Part shown: piece after piece, positions 1 through 7,302 of the stretch | Layout: every line of letters begins with the position of its first letter | Position numbering within the stretch: position 1 is the first letter of the stretch | Source: Acidimicrobiia bacterium | GTDB lineage: Bacteria; Actinomycetota; Acidimicrobiia; Spongiisociales; ZC4RG35 | DNA: 21,641 nt | Direction: 5' to 3' | Assembly: GCA_029865445.1 (NCBI GenBank) | Contig: JAOUGY010000018.1 | Coordinates: 1 to 21,641, forward strand | The notes under the pieces: model-generated | What the model was told of the DNA's origin: nothing | Seen by the model: only the letters and a program-made list of their open reading frames with translations | The model's database searches: none | Program-made: the position numbers and the translations under genes

Positions 1-16
1 GTTCTCGGTGATTGAG

Positions 17-63
17 TGGAGCTGGCGCGGGGATTCGAACCCCGGACCTGCTGATTACAAGTC
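17..63 (-). repeat. Displaced 3' fragment of a tRNA-Thr gene; left attachment site of the islet
   Basis: Read on the minus strand, this 47-nt stretch is the 3' part of a tRNA-Thr: two bases of anticodon stem, loop CTTGTAA, the stem return, variable region, T arm, acceptor strand CGCCAGC, discriminator and encoded CCA. It matches 10263-10309 of the intact tRNA-Thr at equal length, including 19 identical bases (45-63 against 10291-10309). The match stops just past the anticodon loop, a usual crossover place for tyrosine recombinases. The T-stem differs by two compensated pairs (28/44 and 29/43), so the fragment comes from a real tRNA allele. Bases 2-16 also resemble the sequence 3' of the intact tRNA. 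The 5' half is absent, so it is not a functional tRNA. Confidence 0.85.
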
Positions 64-200
64 CGTACCGGCGGGGTCTGTGACCTCGGCGTTTGACCGG
101 GAAACGTCGCCGACCTGCGGGTTTGCCACCGGTTGGCTCGCGTTGTCACCGGTCGTTTCGGGTTGTCCCGCGGCCCAGCCGCGGCCCAGGGTTCTACCGC
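64..200. other. Non-coding left arm of the islet
   Basis: This stretch lies between the tRNA fragment and the stop codon of the PIN toxin gene. I see no gene in it. It holds the left copy of the 26-bp arm repeat at 166-191 and otherwise only GC-rich sequence. It is the expected place for one recombinase arm. Confidence 0.5.
166..191 (+). repeat. Recombinase arm-type direct repeat, left copy
   Basis: This 26-bp sequence recurs at 10161-10186 with a single mismatch (G at 178, A at 10173). Each copy holds two tandem 11-bp units beginning CCGCGGCCCA. The copy lies about 100 bp inside the left tRNA core, and the other lies about 105 bp inside the right core, in the same orientation. Paired repeats inside both attachment cores are what integrases with an N-terminal arm-binding domain recognise. 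The binding role is inferred. Confidence 0.6.
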
Positions 201-617
201 TCAAGACGTACTCAGCCTTGTCTCGAACTCGGCCGGCGGGATCACCGGCGGATCCTGCTCGTCCCACTCGAGAAGATCGGCGTCACCGCTGACGACGAAG
301 TCGGCGTTGTGAGCCCGAGCGAGATGGATCACGTAGTCATCGTCGGCGTCTCGGGTCAACTCCGGACCCGGAGCAGGATCGGGCAGCACGTCAGCCGCCG
401 TGGCCAACGTCCGGACGTACAGCCCTGCAGCCTCCTCTGATATCCACTTCCGCAGACGTCTCCGCTCGATCAGGACACTCCGTACTTCGCCGAGCAGCCG
501 GTCGCAGATCACCAACTCGAATGTCTGGTGTCGGAGCCATCCCTGCACGATCCGATGTGACGGGCCTTCACTGATCGCCGCCGAGACCAAGACGTTGGCA
601 TCAAGCACCACCCGCAT
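201..617 (-). CDS. PIN-domain ribonuclease toxin of a toxin-antitoxin pair
   Basis: A 138-aa protein covering a whole PIN domain, the Mg-dependent RNase fold used by VapC-like toxins. The opening strand VVLDANVLVSA carries the first acidic residue, D6. E44 lies in the second helix. The run DADDDYV (D92-D94) and SGDADLL (D112, D114) supply the remaining metal ligands, so the acidic active site looks intact. It resembles the 'putative toxin component, PIN family' group more than classical VapC. The ATG lies 9 nt after the stop of the upstream HTH gene, the usual antitoxin-first arrangement. Its stop is about 10 bp from the left arm repeat, making it the outermost islet gene, where addiction modules are often kept. 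The RNA target cannot be told from sequence. Confidence 0.82.
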   Translation of the reverse strand: MRVVLDANVLVSAAISEGPSHRIVQGWLRHQTFELVICDRLLGEVRSVLIERRRLRKWISEEAAGLYVRTLATAADVLPDPAPGPELTRDADDDYVIHLARAHNADFVVSGDADLLEWDEQDPPVIPPAEFETRLSTS

Positions 618-626
618 CCGGAACGC

Positions 627-944
627 TCAGGAACTCGAGGTCCGGCGTCGCCGCCGCACTCGACTGACCTCCTCGGTGGCAACCCGCATCGCCTCGTCGT
701 CGTCGAGATCCGAGCCGGCTGCACTCTCCTCGAGCAGACGTCGCGTCTCACGGGTGTAGTACTCCCACGCCGACTGGCGCGACATTCCCAGGCTCTCACC
801 AATCTGGTCCCAAGTGGCACCCTGACGGCGCGCCGCCTCTACCCGCTCACGGCGCAGCTCTTCGAGCTCCACGTCAGCCCGGGAAAGCTCTCTCAACGCT
901 TCGAGCGGGTCTGCAGGTAGCGACTCGACCGCAATCACCTTCAT
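627..944 (-). CDS. HTH antitoxin of the PIN toxin pair
   Basis: A 105-aa protein. The N-terminal half is a charged helix (PADPLEALRELSRADVELEELRRERVEAARR). It leads into a helix-turn-helix near residues 43-62 with GATWDQIGESLGMSRQSAWEYY, like a sigma region 4 or homeodomain-like reader. The C-terminal tail is acidic and then arginine-rich (SDLDDDEAMR, VRRRRR), suited to binding a toxin. It is encoded directly upstream of the PIN toxin and almost surely co-transcribed with it. A perfect dyad starts 2 bp before its ATG, the expected place for autorepression. I identify it as antitoxin from position, size and HTH, not from a named antitoxin family. Confidence 0.72.
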   Translation of the reverse strand: MKVIAVESLPADPLEALRELSRADVELEELRRERVEAARRQGATWDQIGESLGMSRQSAWEYYTRETRRLLEESAAGSDLDDDEAMRVATEEVSRVRRRRRTSSS

Positions 945-946
945 GT

Positions 947-966
947 CTGTCAGGATAACCTGACAG
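947..966. promoter_or_regulatory. Dyad operator of the toxin-antitoxin operon
   Basis: A perfect inverted repeat with arms CTGTCAGG and CCTGACAG and a 4-bp ATAA centre. It ends 2 bp before the antitoxin start codon. On the minus strand a -10-like TATCCT (953-958) lies within it, with the ATG about 8 nt further on, so the transcript may be leaderless or nearly so. Binding of the antitoxin HTH here would cover the promoter. No convincing -35 box is visible. Confidence 0.65.
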
Positions 967-1143
967 GCTCGTTTCCGCTAGACCAATCCTGGAAGTGCCG
1001 ATCCCGGTCACTTGGGGGAGTGTGCGTTATGGCGCCATGTTTGGTGATCTGGGCGGGACAGTGGCTCCGGTGATACCGCACGATTACTCTCTGACTCTAA
1101 GTCGCTGGCCTCCGGCTGCCGACCCGAGCCGGAGACGAGATCG

Positions 1144-1944
1144 ATGAGCGATGAGCACGCGACGCGTGACGCCTGGGACGCCTTCGGCGGCGGTTACGAC
1201 CAGGCCTTCAGCTCGTCGTTCACTGCGATCGCCCGGGCAGCTCTCCGATTCGCAAACGTGCAGCCAGGCATGCGGTTGCTCGACGTGGCGGCGGGAAGCG
1301 GAGCGCTGAGCATCCCTGCGGCCGAGCTCGGTGCCGAGGTACTCGCCACCGACCTCTCCCCGGGCATGCTTGAGCTCTTGCGTGCCCGAGCCGAGGAGGC
1401 AGGAGTCACCAGCATCAGGACCGCGGTCATGGACGGGACAGACCTCGACCTCGAGGACCTCACGTTCGAGCGGGTCTGCTCACAGTTCGGTGTGATGCTC
1501 TTCCCGGACACCGATGCGGGACTACGTGAGATGTTCCGCGTCACCGCGACCGGCGGTCTCGGCGTCGTCGTGATCTTCGGCCGACCCGAGCACGTCATGC
1601 CCATCTGGTTCTGCGAGCAGGCGCTCCACGCCGCGCTCCCGGATCTCGAGCTCCCGCCGGGAAACCGACTCCAGACCGACCCGATGAGCCTGGCCGAGGC
1701 CATGTCCACCGCGGGGTTCGCCGAAGTGACGCTCCAGAAGCTGGACCTGAGCGTCGAGGTCGGCTCCCCCCGCGGCGCCTGGGACGTCATGAGCGCGGCA
1801 ATGGCGAGGCTCCTGACCCGGCTGCCCGACGAGCAGGTAGGGGCCGTGCGCGACGCGTTCGTCGCCGCGGTGTTGGAGCGCTACGGACCGAACGTCACGA
1901 GACTTCCCGCCGAGGTCATCGTCGGCATCGGCAACAGGCTGTAG
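1144..1944 (+). CDS. Class I SAM-dependent methyltransferase
   Basis: A 266-aa protein of the UbiE/Methyltransf_11-like group. Motif I is LLDVAAGSGALSIPAA (residues 45-60), the SAM-binding glycine loop. Acidic motif II is TDLSPGML (D70), which would hold the ribose. The start DAWDAFGGGYDQAF is the lid helix seen in small-molecule methyltransferases. GGAGA at 1132-1136 serves as the ribosome site. The C-terminal 110 residues vary in this family and set the substrate, which I cannot name. It stands alone, diverging from the toxin-antitoxin operon across a 199-bp spacer. It is probably cytoplasmic and looks intact. Confidence 0.85.
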   Translation: MSDEHATRDAWDAFGGGYDQAFSSSFTAIARAALRFANVQPGMRLLDVAAGSGALSIPAAELGAEVLATDLSPGMLELLRARAEEAGVTSIRTAVMDGTDLDLEDLTFERVCSQFGVMLFPDTDAGLREMFRVTATGGLGVVVIFGRPEHVMPIWFCEQALHAALPDLELPPGNRLQTDPMSLAEAMSTAGFAEVTLQKLDLSVEVGSPRGAWDVMSAAMARLLTRLPDEQVGAVRDAFVAAVLERYGPNVTRLPAEVIVGIGNRL

Positions 1945-2213
1945 GGCACGGAGCCCGCAAGCGACGATGTCGTGATGCGAAAGGCGGGCCGACCGGCCTG
2001 GGCGTTCGGGGCGCGCCGCCCAGGTCTTCACCTCGAGTCGAAATGGGGGCATCAATACCTGGCAACGATGGCCCAGCCAACGCGCAGGCATACGCTGACG
2101 GCACGGGCGGTGGTCGACCACCACTTGGACGACCGAGCACGTATGTGCCGATCTGCGCTACGGGGCGGAATGCTCGTTCTCGTCGCAATCCTGGTGATCA
2201 GCGCTGGTGGGTG
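1945..2213. other. Intergenic stretch without a convincing gene
   Basis: Short overlapping reading frames occur here on both strands, but none has a recognisable domain or good ribosome site. The perfect 14-bp palindrome GGTGGTCGACCACC lies at 2109-2122; in such GC-rich DNA it may be chance. It could also be a decayed gene, but I see no homology. Confidence 0.3.
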
Positions 2214-2558
2214 ATGGCGGGACTTCCGTGTGAGGCCTCACGCACCCTGCCACGACCCGGAGACCCGGTTCTGGTCTGGGCCTGGATCGCGGCCGCTGGC
2301 GACTACCTGGAGTCGGTTGAGGTAGTGCTTCCATCCGGTGGCGACCATGTCGAAATCGGGGGGCACTGCCGATTGCCGGAACCGAAGAAGGGTGCCGCTG
2401 GAGTCGGGTTCCTGGGAGACGACCCGGGTGGTGGCCGAACCGGGCGGGGGACCGCCCTGGCGGCGCTCCGCTCGGGGTCGTACGTGCCGGAGCCGGGTGA
2501 GCGGGTGGCGGTAGTCGGGTGCGGCGCCAACACAGACCCAGGCATGGTGGTGAGGTGA
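2214..2558 (+). CDS. Hypothetical protein, weakly supported
   Basis: A 114-aa reading frame from ATG 2214. I recognise no family. It is rich in Gly, Pro and Val, with a short hydrophobic patch VLVWAWIAAAG near residue 20 and a beta-like C-terminal part ending ERVAVVGCGANTDPG. Codon third positions are GC-rich, mildly favouring coding. The frame stays open upstream to 2043, so the start is uncertain, and I see no clear ribosome site. It may be a remnant, since it lies in a gene-poor part of the islet. It converges with the 2TM gene. Confidence 0.3.
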   Translation: MAGLPCEASRTLPRPGDPVLVWAWIAAAGDYLESVEVVLPSGGDHVEIGGHCRLPEPKKGAAGVGFLGDDPGGGRTGRGTALAALRSGSYVPEPGERVAVVGCGANTDPGMVVR

Positions 2559-2638
2559 GCCGGCCGCCCGTCGGCGGTTCTCCAGCGCTGCGTCAAGACC
2601 TCAGCGAAAGACCGGAGCCACGCCGTCGCCTCCGTGTC

Positions 2639-2899
2639 TCAGGCGCCCCTGTCCATCTCGCGGGCGATCTCGGCTTCCGTGATCGGTGATTGGTAGTACG
2701 CCTTCCAGCCGTGGATCGCCAATCCCAATCCCCACCCAAAAATGGTCCAGAACGGCCAGAAGCCGTCGGCGTCCTGGACGGCCCAGATCGACACCAGCAA
2801 CGCGTTGACCAGCACATACACCACTGCGTGGGTCCTGAAGCGTCGCTTCTCCTCGAGGCGCTCGAGCGCAGCAAGTCGCCTGACGTCATCCTCCGCCAT
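2639..2899 (-). CDS. 2TM-domain small membrane protein
   Basis: An 86-aa protein of the 2TM domain type. After a charged N-terminal helix (RRLAALERLEEKRRFRTH) come two membrane segments around VVYVLVNALLVSIWAV and FWPFWTIFGWGLGLAIHGW. A short charged tail follows (ITEAEIAREMDRG). The aromatic FWP.W..FGWG.GLAIHGW pattern is the family signature. AGAGGAG lies 6-12 nt before the ATG. In other bacteria this domain is found alone or fused to LytTR or histidine-kinase modules, and its function is unknown. It diverges from the MMPL gene and shares with it the spacer holding the 28-bp palindrome, so the two may be co-regulated. Confidence 0.82.
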   Translation of the reverse strand: MAEDDVRRLAALERLEEKRRFRTHAVVYVLVNALLVSIWAVQDADGFWPFWTIFGWGLGLAIHGWKAYYQSPITEAEIAREMDRGA

Positions 2900-2992
2900 G
2901 TCCGTACTCCTCTCTCGTTCGCATAGCTCTACGCCGGTCCTCCGGCAGACGGCGCGACCTACATGTCCCGCGAACGTACCGATCTCACCTCT

Positions 2993-3082
2993 CGCCGTCG
3001 TCGGCCGGTCGATTGGTCGCGATCGAGCCGGGTATCCCCCGATCGGGGGATACCCGCACCCGTCGAGTGGCCGACGACGGCG
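2993..3082. repeat. Long inverted repeat framing the MMPL palindrome
   Basis: CGCCGTCGTCGGCC (2993-3006) and its exact reverse complement (3069-3082) form a 14-bp inverted repeat. The 28-bp palindrome at 3029-3056 lies between them, with nearly the same centre (about 3037 against 3042). The result is a nested dyad of about 90 bp. It could form a cruciform in DNA or a branched hairpin in RNA, or be a composite binding site. Confidence 0.6.
3029..3056. promoter_or_regulatory. Perfect 28-bp palindrome, putative operator for mmpL and the 2TM gene
   Basis: The arms are 14 bp each, with no spacer, centred on GATC; each half reads CGGGTATCCCCCGA. It lies in the divergent spacer, about 75 bp before the MMPL ATG and 130 bp from the 2TM ATG. 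Candidate binders are the NarL-type response regulator (6612-7286) or the MarR regulator whose remnant lies at 7303. Both links are inferred. Confidence 0.6.
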
Positions 3083-3131
3083 GCCCGACTCGGCAATACG
3101 TTGTCACCAGCATCTTCGAAGGAGGAGACTC

Positions 3132-5342
3132 ATGGAGAAACCCCTGGGAATGACAGGGCGAATGGCTGCTATCGCCACCCGGCATCCGTGGCGGATGCTC
3201 GGATCGTGGCTGGTAATCATCGTGGCGGCCGTTGCCATGGCCGGACAGCTCGTCACCACCGATCAGAACTCACTCACCGTCGTAACGGAATCGGAACGAG
3301 CCGACGACTTGATCACCGAGCACCTGGCGATCGCCGATGTCGCACGCGAGTTCGTGCTCGTGGAATCGAAGGACCTGACGGTTGACGACCCGTCGTTCGG
3401 CGAGGCCGTCGGTGACCTCGTTGCCCGTCTCCGGGCCCTCGACACGGTTGCCATGGCGGTCAGCTACCTCGACGGTGCCCCCGGGCTCGTTTCGGCGGAC
3501 GGACACACGGCCCTGGTCGTGACCGATCTTGTTGGTGATCCCGCCGAGGCGGTCGCTCAGGCAGCGCCGGTGGTCGACCTCGTCGAGTCGATGGGCACAT
3601 CCACGTCCTTCGACTTCATGACGGTTGGCGGCGGATCCATCAACGCCGAGTTCAACGCACTCGCCGAGGAGACACTCAGGAAGGGGGAGACAATCGGTAT
3701 TCCTGCCGCGATGGTCATCCTGGTGTTCGTGTTCGGCGCGGTGGTCGCAGCAGGTGTGCCGTTGGTGTTGGCGATCATGGCGATCGTGCTCGCTTTTGGG
3801 CTGACCGGGCTGGTGAGCCAGACATTCGACCTCTCCTTCTTCGTCGTGAACATGCTCGTCATGGTGGGAATGGCGGTGGGCATCGACTACTCGCTGTTCA
3901 TAGTGCAACGATTCCGGGAGGAGCGGGCCAAGGGCCACGACGTGTCAGCGGCCATCATCCGGTCAGCCCAGACCGCTACCCGGGCGGTGGTGTTCTCCGG
4001 TATGACCGTTGTCATCGCCCTGATGGGTCTGATGTACATGCCGGACACGATCATGCGCAGTCTGGGAATCGGTGCCATCCTCGCTGTGTTGGCGACGGGT
4101 TTCGCCGCCGTGACAGCGCTGCCGGCACTCCTGCAGCTCATCGGCGATCGAATCAACCGGCTACGCATTCCCTTCGCCAGCCGTACTCACTACCAGGAGG
4201 GTGGCAGCCGGTTCTGGCACCGGGTCACCCACACCGTGACGGCACGTCCGTGGACGTCGATCGCGGTTGCCGCGACGGTGTTGCTTGCTGCGGCAGTGCC
4301 GGTCCTGACGCTCGAGACGGGGCAGAACTTCATCGGATCGCTCCCAGAAGACAGTCCGTCGGTGCGAGCGTTCAACGCGCTGAACGAGAGGTTCGACACG
4401 GGGACCGTGACCACGAACATCGTGGTCACGTCCGCCGATGTCACCTCGCCGGCAGTCGCCGGTGCGACTGCCGACTTGACGGCAGCACTGGGCGAAGATC
4501 CCGTGTATGGCGACATCACTACGGAGGTGGCCGACGGGAACCGACTGGCAGTCATCACCGTCGTGACCAAGCTCGACCCGTCCACGACCGAGGCGCGGCA
4601 GGCTGTGACGTCGCTTCGCAACGACCTCATCCCTGATGTGTTTGCGGATACGGACGCCGAAGTGTTGGTGACCGGTGCGGCAGCGGGGATGCTCGACTAC
4701 GTCACTGTGATCGGTAGTCACAGCCCCGCGATCTTCGTGTTCGTCCTCGGTCTGAGCTTTGTGTTACTCATGATGATCTTCCGATCGATCGTGGTTCCGT
4801 TGAAGGCGATCCTCATGAATCTGCTGTCGGTGGGAGCCACATACGGGATCCTCGTGCTCGTGTTCCAACACGGGGTCGGTGCCGACTTCTTCGGATTCCG
4901 GCAGACCGACGTGATCGAGGCCTGGGTTCCGATGTTCCTGTTCACTGTGCTGTTCGGGCTCTCCATGGACTACCACATCTTCCTTCTCAGCCGGATCAAG
5001 GAGAACTATGACCTCACCGGCGACAACACCGGCTCGGTGGCGTTCGGGTTGGGGTCGACCGGCTCGATCATCACAGGCGCCGCCCTGATCATGGTGGCGG
5101 TGTTCGGGGGGTTTGCCGCCGGATCTCTGGTGATGTTCCAGCAGATGGGGGTCGGCCTGGCGGTGGCGGTCGTCCTCGACGCCACCATCGTGCGTTCGGT
5201 ACTCGTCCCTGCGGCGATGGCGTTGTTGGGCGATCGCAACTGGTACCTGCCCCGATGGCTGGAGTGGCTCCCTCGAATCGACATCGAGGGGGCGGTGTTC
5301 GAGTCCGACACCGAGCCGGCTCTGGAGCCGGTCCACGGCTGA
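3132..5342 (+). CDS. MMPL/RND-family membrane transporter
   Basis: A 736-aa inner-membrane protein with two MMPL halves. Each has one membrane helix, an outer domain and a bundle of five helices. The first helix is around LGSWLVIIVAAVAMAG (residues 23-38). The first bundle carries GMAVGIDYSLFIVQRFREE with D252, and the second GLSMDYHIFLLSRIKE with D613; these Asp-Tyr pairs are the proton-relay positions of MmpL transporters. I chose ATG 3132 because AAGGAGG (3119-3125) precedes it and the family N-terminus (MEKPLG) begins there, although the frame is open to 2742. The family exports lipids or hydrophobic compounds using proton force; this substrate is unknown. A terminator follows, then a two-component system that may sense the substrate or the membrane stress it causes. 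Confidence 0.92.
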   Translation: MEKPLGMTGRMAAIATRHPWRMLGSWLVIIVAAVAMAGQLVTTDQNSLTVVTESERADDLITEHLAIADVAREFVLVESKDLTVDDPSFGEAVGDLVARLRALDTVAMAVSYLDGAPGLVSADGHTALVVTDLVGDPAEAVAQAAPVVDLVESMGTSTSFDFMTVGGGSINAEFNALAEETLRKGETIGIPAAMVILVFVFGAVVAAGVPLVLAIMAIVLAFGLTGLVSQTFDLSFFVVNMLVMVGMAVGIDYSLFIVQRFREERAKGHDVSAAIIRSAQTATRAVVFSGMTVVIALMGLMYMPDTIMRSLGIGAILAVLATGFAAVTALPALLQLIGDRINRLRIPFASRTHYQEGGSRFWHRVTHTVTARPWTSIAVAATVLLAAAVPVLTLETGQNFIGSLPEDSPSVRAFNALNERFDTGTVTTNIVVTSADVTSPAVAGATADLTAALGEDPVYGDITTEVADGNRLAVITVVTKLDPSTTEARQAVTSLRNDLIPDVFADTDAEVLVTGAAAGMLDYVTVIGSHSPAIFVFVLGLSFVLLMMIFRSIVVPLKAILMNLLSVGATYGILVLVFQHGVGADFFGFRQTDVIEAWVPMFLFTVLFGLSMDYHIFLLSRIKENYDLTGDNTGSVAFGLGSTGSIITGAALIMVAVFGGFAAGSLVMFQQMGVGLAVAVVLDATIVRSVLVPAAMALLGDRNWYLPRWLEWLPRIDIEGAVFESDTEPALEPVHG

Positions 5343-5360
5343 CACCGCCTCACGCGACAC

Positions 5361-5386
5361 GAGGGGGGACCTTCGGGTCCCCCCTC
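5361..5386 (+). terminator. Terminator hairpin after the MMPL gene
   Basis: GAGGGGGGACC and GGTCCCCCCTC form a perfect 11-bp stem closed by a TTCG tetraloop, 18 nt after the MMPL stop. There is no T-tract, as is common for actinobacterial terminators. Confidence 0.85.
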
Positions 5387-5391
5387 ATGAA

Positions 5392-5409
5392 CACCCGGAA
5401 ACCCGGGTG
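5392..5409 (+). promoter_or_regulatory. Second hairpin before the kinase gene
   Basis: CACCCGG and CCGGGTG form a 7-bp stem around AAAC, directly after the first terminator. It covers the upstream GTG candidate start of the kinase at 5407, which argues against that start. It may back up the terminator or be part of the kinase promoter region. Confidence 0.4.
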
Positions 5410-5418
5410 CGCAAGCGA

Positions 5419-5424
5419 TACGAT
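5419..5424 (+). promoter_or_regulatory. -10-like box of the kinase operon
   Basis: TACGAT is followed by six bases and then GTG at 5431. A transcript starting at that G would be leaderless, a frequent layout in actinobacteria. No good -35 box is visible. Confidence 0.45.
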
Positions 5425-5430
5425 CGTGAC

Positions 5431-6615
5431 GTGCCCAGTCTCGGCCGACTCGTCGTTCCCCGCCCGCCGGCGTTCGACGTCGCCTTCATGGTCGTGCTTC
5501 TGGTGCTGTCGGTTCTCGAAGACCTCGTCTTCCCGTTCCAGCTGAACGATCAGATCTCGACTCGAGATCCCGACGTGCTCGCCTTCGCGCTCCTCCTCCT
5601 GGCGGTATTCCCCGTGGTATGGCGACGAACCAACCCGATTCCAGTCTTCGTCATGAATGGCGTTGGGTTCTTAGGGCGGTTCCTACTCGGTTACTCCCTC
5701 GTCACCGGCGTCCAGTTGGCCGCTCTCATCTCCGTTTACGCAGTCGGCGCCCATGCCCGCCGGCCGGCCGCCAACACCATTCGGTGGGTCGCCGTGGCCG
5801 TTGTCGCAATCGGGTTCACCGCAGCGGCGCTGCTCGAACGCCTGCCCGTCTTCCTCGTGGCTGTCATGACCATCAACTGGTTCGGAGCGGGATTCTTCGG
5901 AGAACTCGCCTACACGCGACGCCAATACCAGATCGCTCTCGAAGAGCGTGCGGTGCTGCTCGAACAGGAACAGGAACGGCGGGCAGAGCGGGCGGTCCTC
6001 GACGAGAGATCGAGGATCGCGCGCGACCTCCACGATGTCTGGGCGCACACGATGAGCCTGATCGTGGTTCAGGCAGGGGCCGCCCAAGAGGTGTTCGATA
6101 CACGACCGGACCTCACACGCCAGTCACTCGTCACGATCCAAGACGCGGCGCGCCGGGCACTAGCGGAGGTTCGTCGGATGGTGGTCGTCCGCAATGGTGA
6201 TGAGTCCCGGCGGCACCCGGCACCGGGAATCAGCGACATCGATGACCTCGTGGCCGAGTTCCGCGAGGCAGGGCTGCCGGTGGCGCTGGAGCGGATCGGT
6301 GGGTTCAGCGGTCTACCCGAAGATGTCTCGCTGACCGTATTCCGAATCGTTCAGCAGGCGCTCACCAACACGCTGTCACACGGTGGGCCGGCCGCGACCG
6401 TCAACATCGCGTTGACCCGGCGAGACGGTGTGGTGGACCTCATCGTCGTGGACGACGGGTTGGGAGCCGAAGCGCCGGAGGCCGATCACGAAGGGCGGGG
6501 GCTCATCGGGATGCGGGAGCGAGTTTCCATGTTCGGCGGCATGTTCAGCGCCGGCCCGATCGCTGCAGGCGGATTCAGGGTGGAAGCGCGGATACCAACC
6601 GGGACCTCCTCATGA
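5431..6615 (+). CDS. NarL-family sensor histidine kinase
   Basis: A 394-aa membrane kinase. About five or six helices fill the first 165 residues, with almost no outer domain, so it probably senses the membrane or a lipophilic signal. A linker helix (ALEERAVLLEQEQERRAERAVL) leads to the HisKA_3 dimerisation helix RIARDLHDVWAHTMS, with phospho-acceptor H201. The HATPase part shows QQALTNTLSHGG (N-box N313), VVDDGLG (G1 box, D342) and GRGLIGMRERV (G2 box). All catalytic motifs are present. I chose GTG 5431 for the -10 box just upstream; GTG 5407 would add eight residues. The stop overlaps the response regulator start as ATGA, so the pair is translationally coupled. Confidence 0.9.
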   Translation: MPSLGRLVVPRPPAFDVAFMVVLLVLSVLEDLVFPFQLNDQISTRDPDVLAFALLLLAVFPVVWRRTNPIPVFVMNGVGFLGRFLLGYSLVTGVQLAALISVYAVGAHARRPAANTIRWVAVAVVAIGFTAAALLERLPVFLVAVMTINWFGAGFFGELAYTRRQYQIALEERAVLLEQEQERRAERAVLDERSRIARDLHDVWAHTMSLIVVQAGAAQEVFDTRPDLTRQSLVTIQDAARRALAEVRRMVVVRNGDESRRHPAPGISDIDDLVAEFREAGLPVALERIGGFSGLPEDVSLTVFRIVQQALTNTLSHGGPAATVNIALTRRDGVVDLIVVDDGLGAEAPEADHEGRGLIGMRERVSMFGGMFSAGPIAAGGFRVEARIPTGTSS

Positions 6616-7286
6616 GGATTCGCGTCGTCGTCGTCGACGACCAGGAGCTCGTACGAGCAGGATTCGCCATGATCCTCGACAACCAGCCGGACATGGAGGT
6701 TGTCGGTCAAGCCGCGGACGGCATCGAGGCCATCGCCTCCGCACGGTCGCTTCGTCCGGACGTGATGTTGATGGACATCCGAATGCCTCGGATGGACGGC
6801 ATCGAGGCCACGAGAGCGATCACTTCGCTCGACACCGCCCTCCCGATCCGGGTGGTGGTACTCACCACATTTCAGGATGACGAGTATGTATATGCCGCCC
6901 TCGAGGCAGGCGCAAGCGGGTTCGTCCTGAAGGACCTCTCACCCGGCGAGCTCGTCCACGCCGTGCGCGTGGCTGCAAAGGGGGATGCTCTGCTCGCTCC
7001 GGCCGTCACCCGGATGCTCATCCAACGGGTCGTGTCCGAGCGGCCCATCGACCGGCAGATGCAGGAGCGCATCAAGCTCCTCACCGACCGCGAACGCGAG
7101 GTGCTGCTGTGGGTTGCGCGAGGCCTCACCAATGCCGAAATCGGCGAATCGGTGTTCATAGGAGAAGCAACCGTCAAGTCCCACGTCTCTCACATCCTCA
7201 CCAAACTGGGCGCCCGCGACCGGGTACATGCAGTCGCGATCGCGTATGAAGCCGGCTTCATCCCGCCGGGCCTGAACGATCCATGA
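6612..7286 (+). CDS. NarL/FixJ-family response regulator
   Basis: A 224-aa regulator with an N-terminal receiver domain and a C-terminal LuxR-type helix-turn-helix. The acidic pocket is D9-D10, the phospho-acceptor is D55 in LMDIRMPRMDG, and switch residues are T85 (VLTTF) and K107 (FVLKD), so the receiver looks active. The HTH begins LTDREREVLLWVARGLTNAEIGE and ends with EATVKSHVSHILTKLGARDR, the recognition helix and dimer helix. The preceding kinase overlaps its ATG by 4 nt and is its partner. Such regulators bind as dimers to inverted repeats, which makes the palindrome upstream of the MMPL gene a candidate target; this is an inference. Confidence 0.92.
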   Translation: MRIRVVVVDDQELVRAGFAMILDNQPDMEVVGQAADGIEAIASARSLRPDVMLMDIRMPRMDGIEATRAITSLDTALPIRVVVLTTFQDDEYVYAALEAGASGFVLKDLSPGELVHAVRVAAKGDALLAPAVTRMLIQRVVSERPIDRQMQERIKLLTDREREVLLWVARGLTNAEIGESVFIGEATVKSHVSHILTKLGARDRVHAVAIAYEAGFIPPGLNDP

Positions 7287-7302
7287 CGCAGACACGGCGG
7301 AG

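Noticed and set aside
17..63. A second functional tRNA at the left edge
   Set aside because: The D arm and 5' acceptor strand are missing; sequence past base 63 does not pair.
166..191. Left 26-bp repeat as a remnant of a second integrase gene C-terminus
   Set aside because: It could encode the same AAQPRPR, but flanking sequence has no integrase similarity and the order relative to the tRNA fragment is reversed. An arm site explains both copies better.
2109..2122. Palindrome GGTGGTCGACCACC as an operator
   Set aside because: It is not near a convincing start codon and could arise by chance in GC-rich DNA.
2742..3131. N-terminal extension of the MMPL protein to the upstream start
   Set aside because: The extension overlaps the 2TM gene and the palindrome, is not protein-like, and a strong AAGGAGG site precedes ATG 3132.
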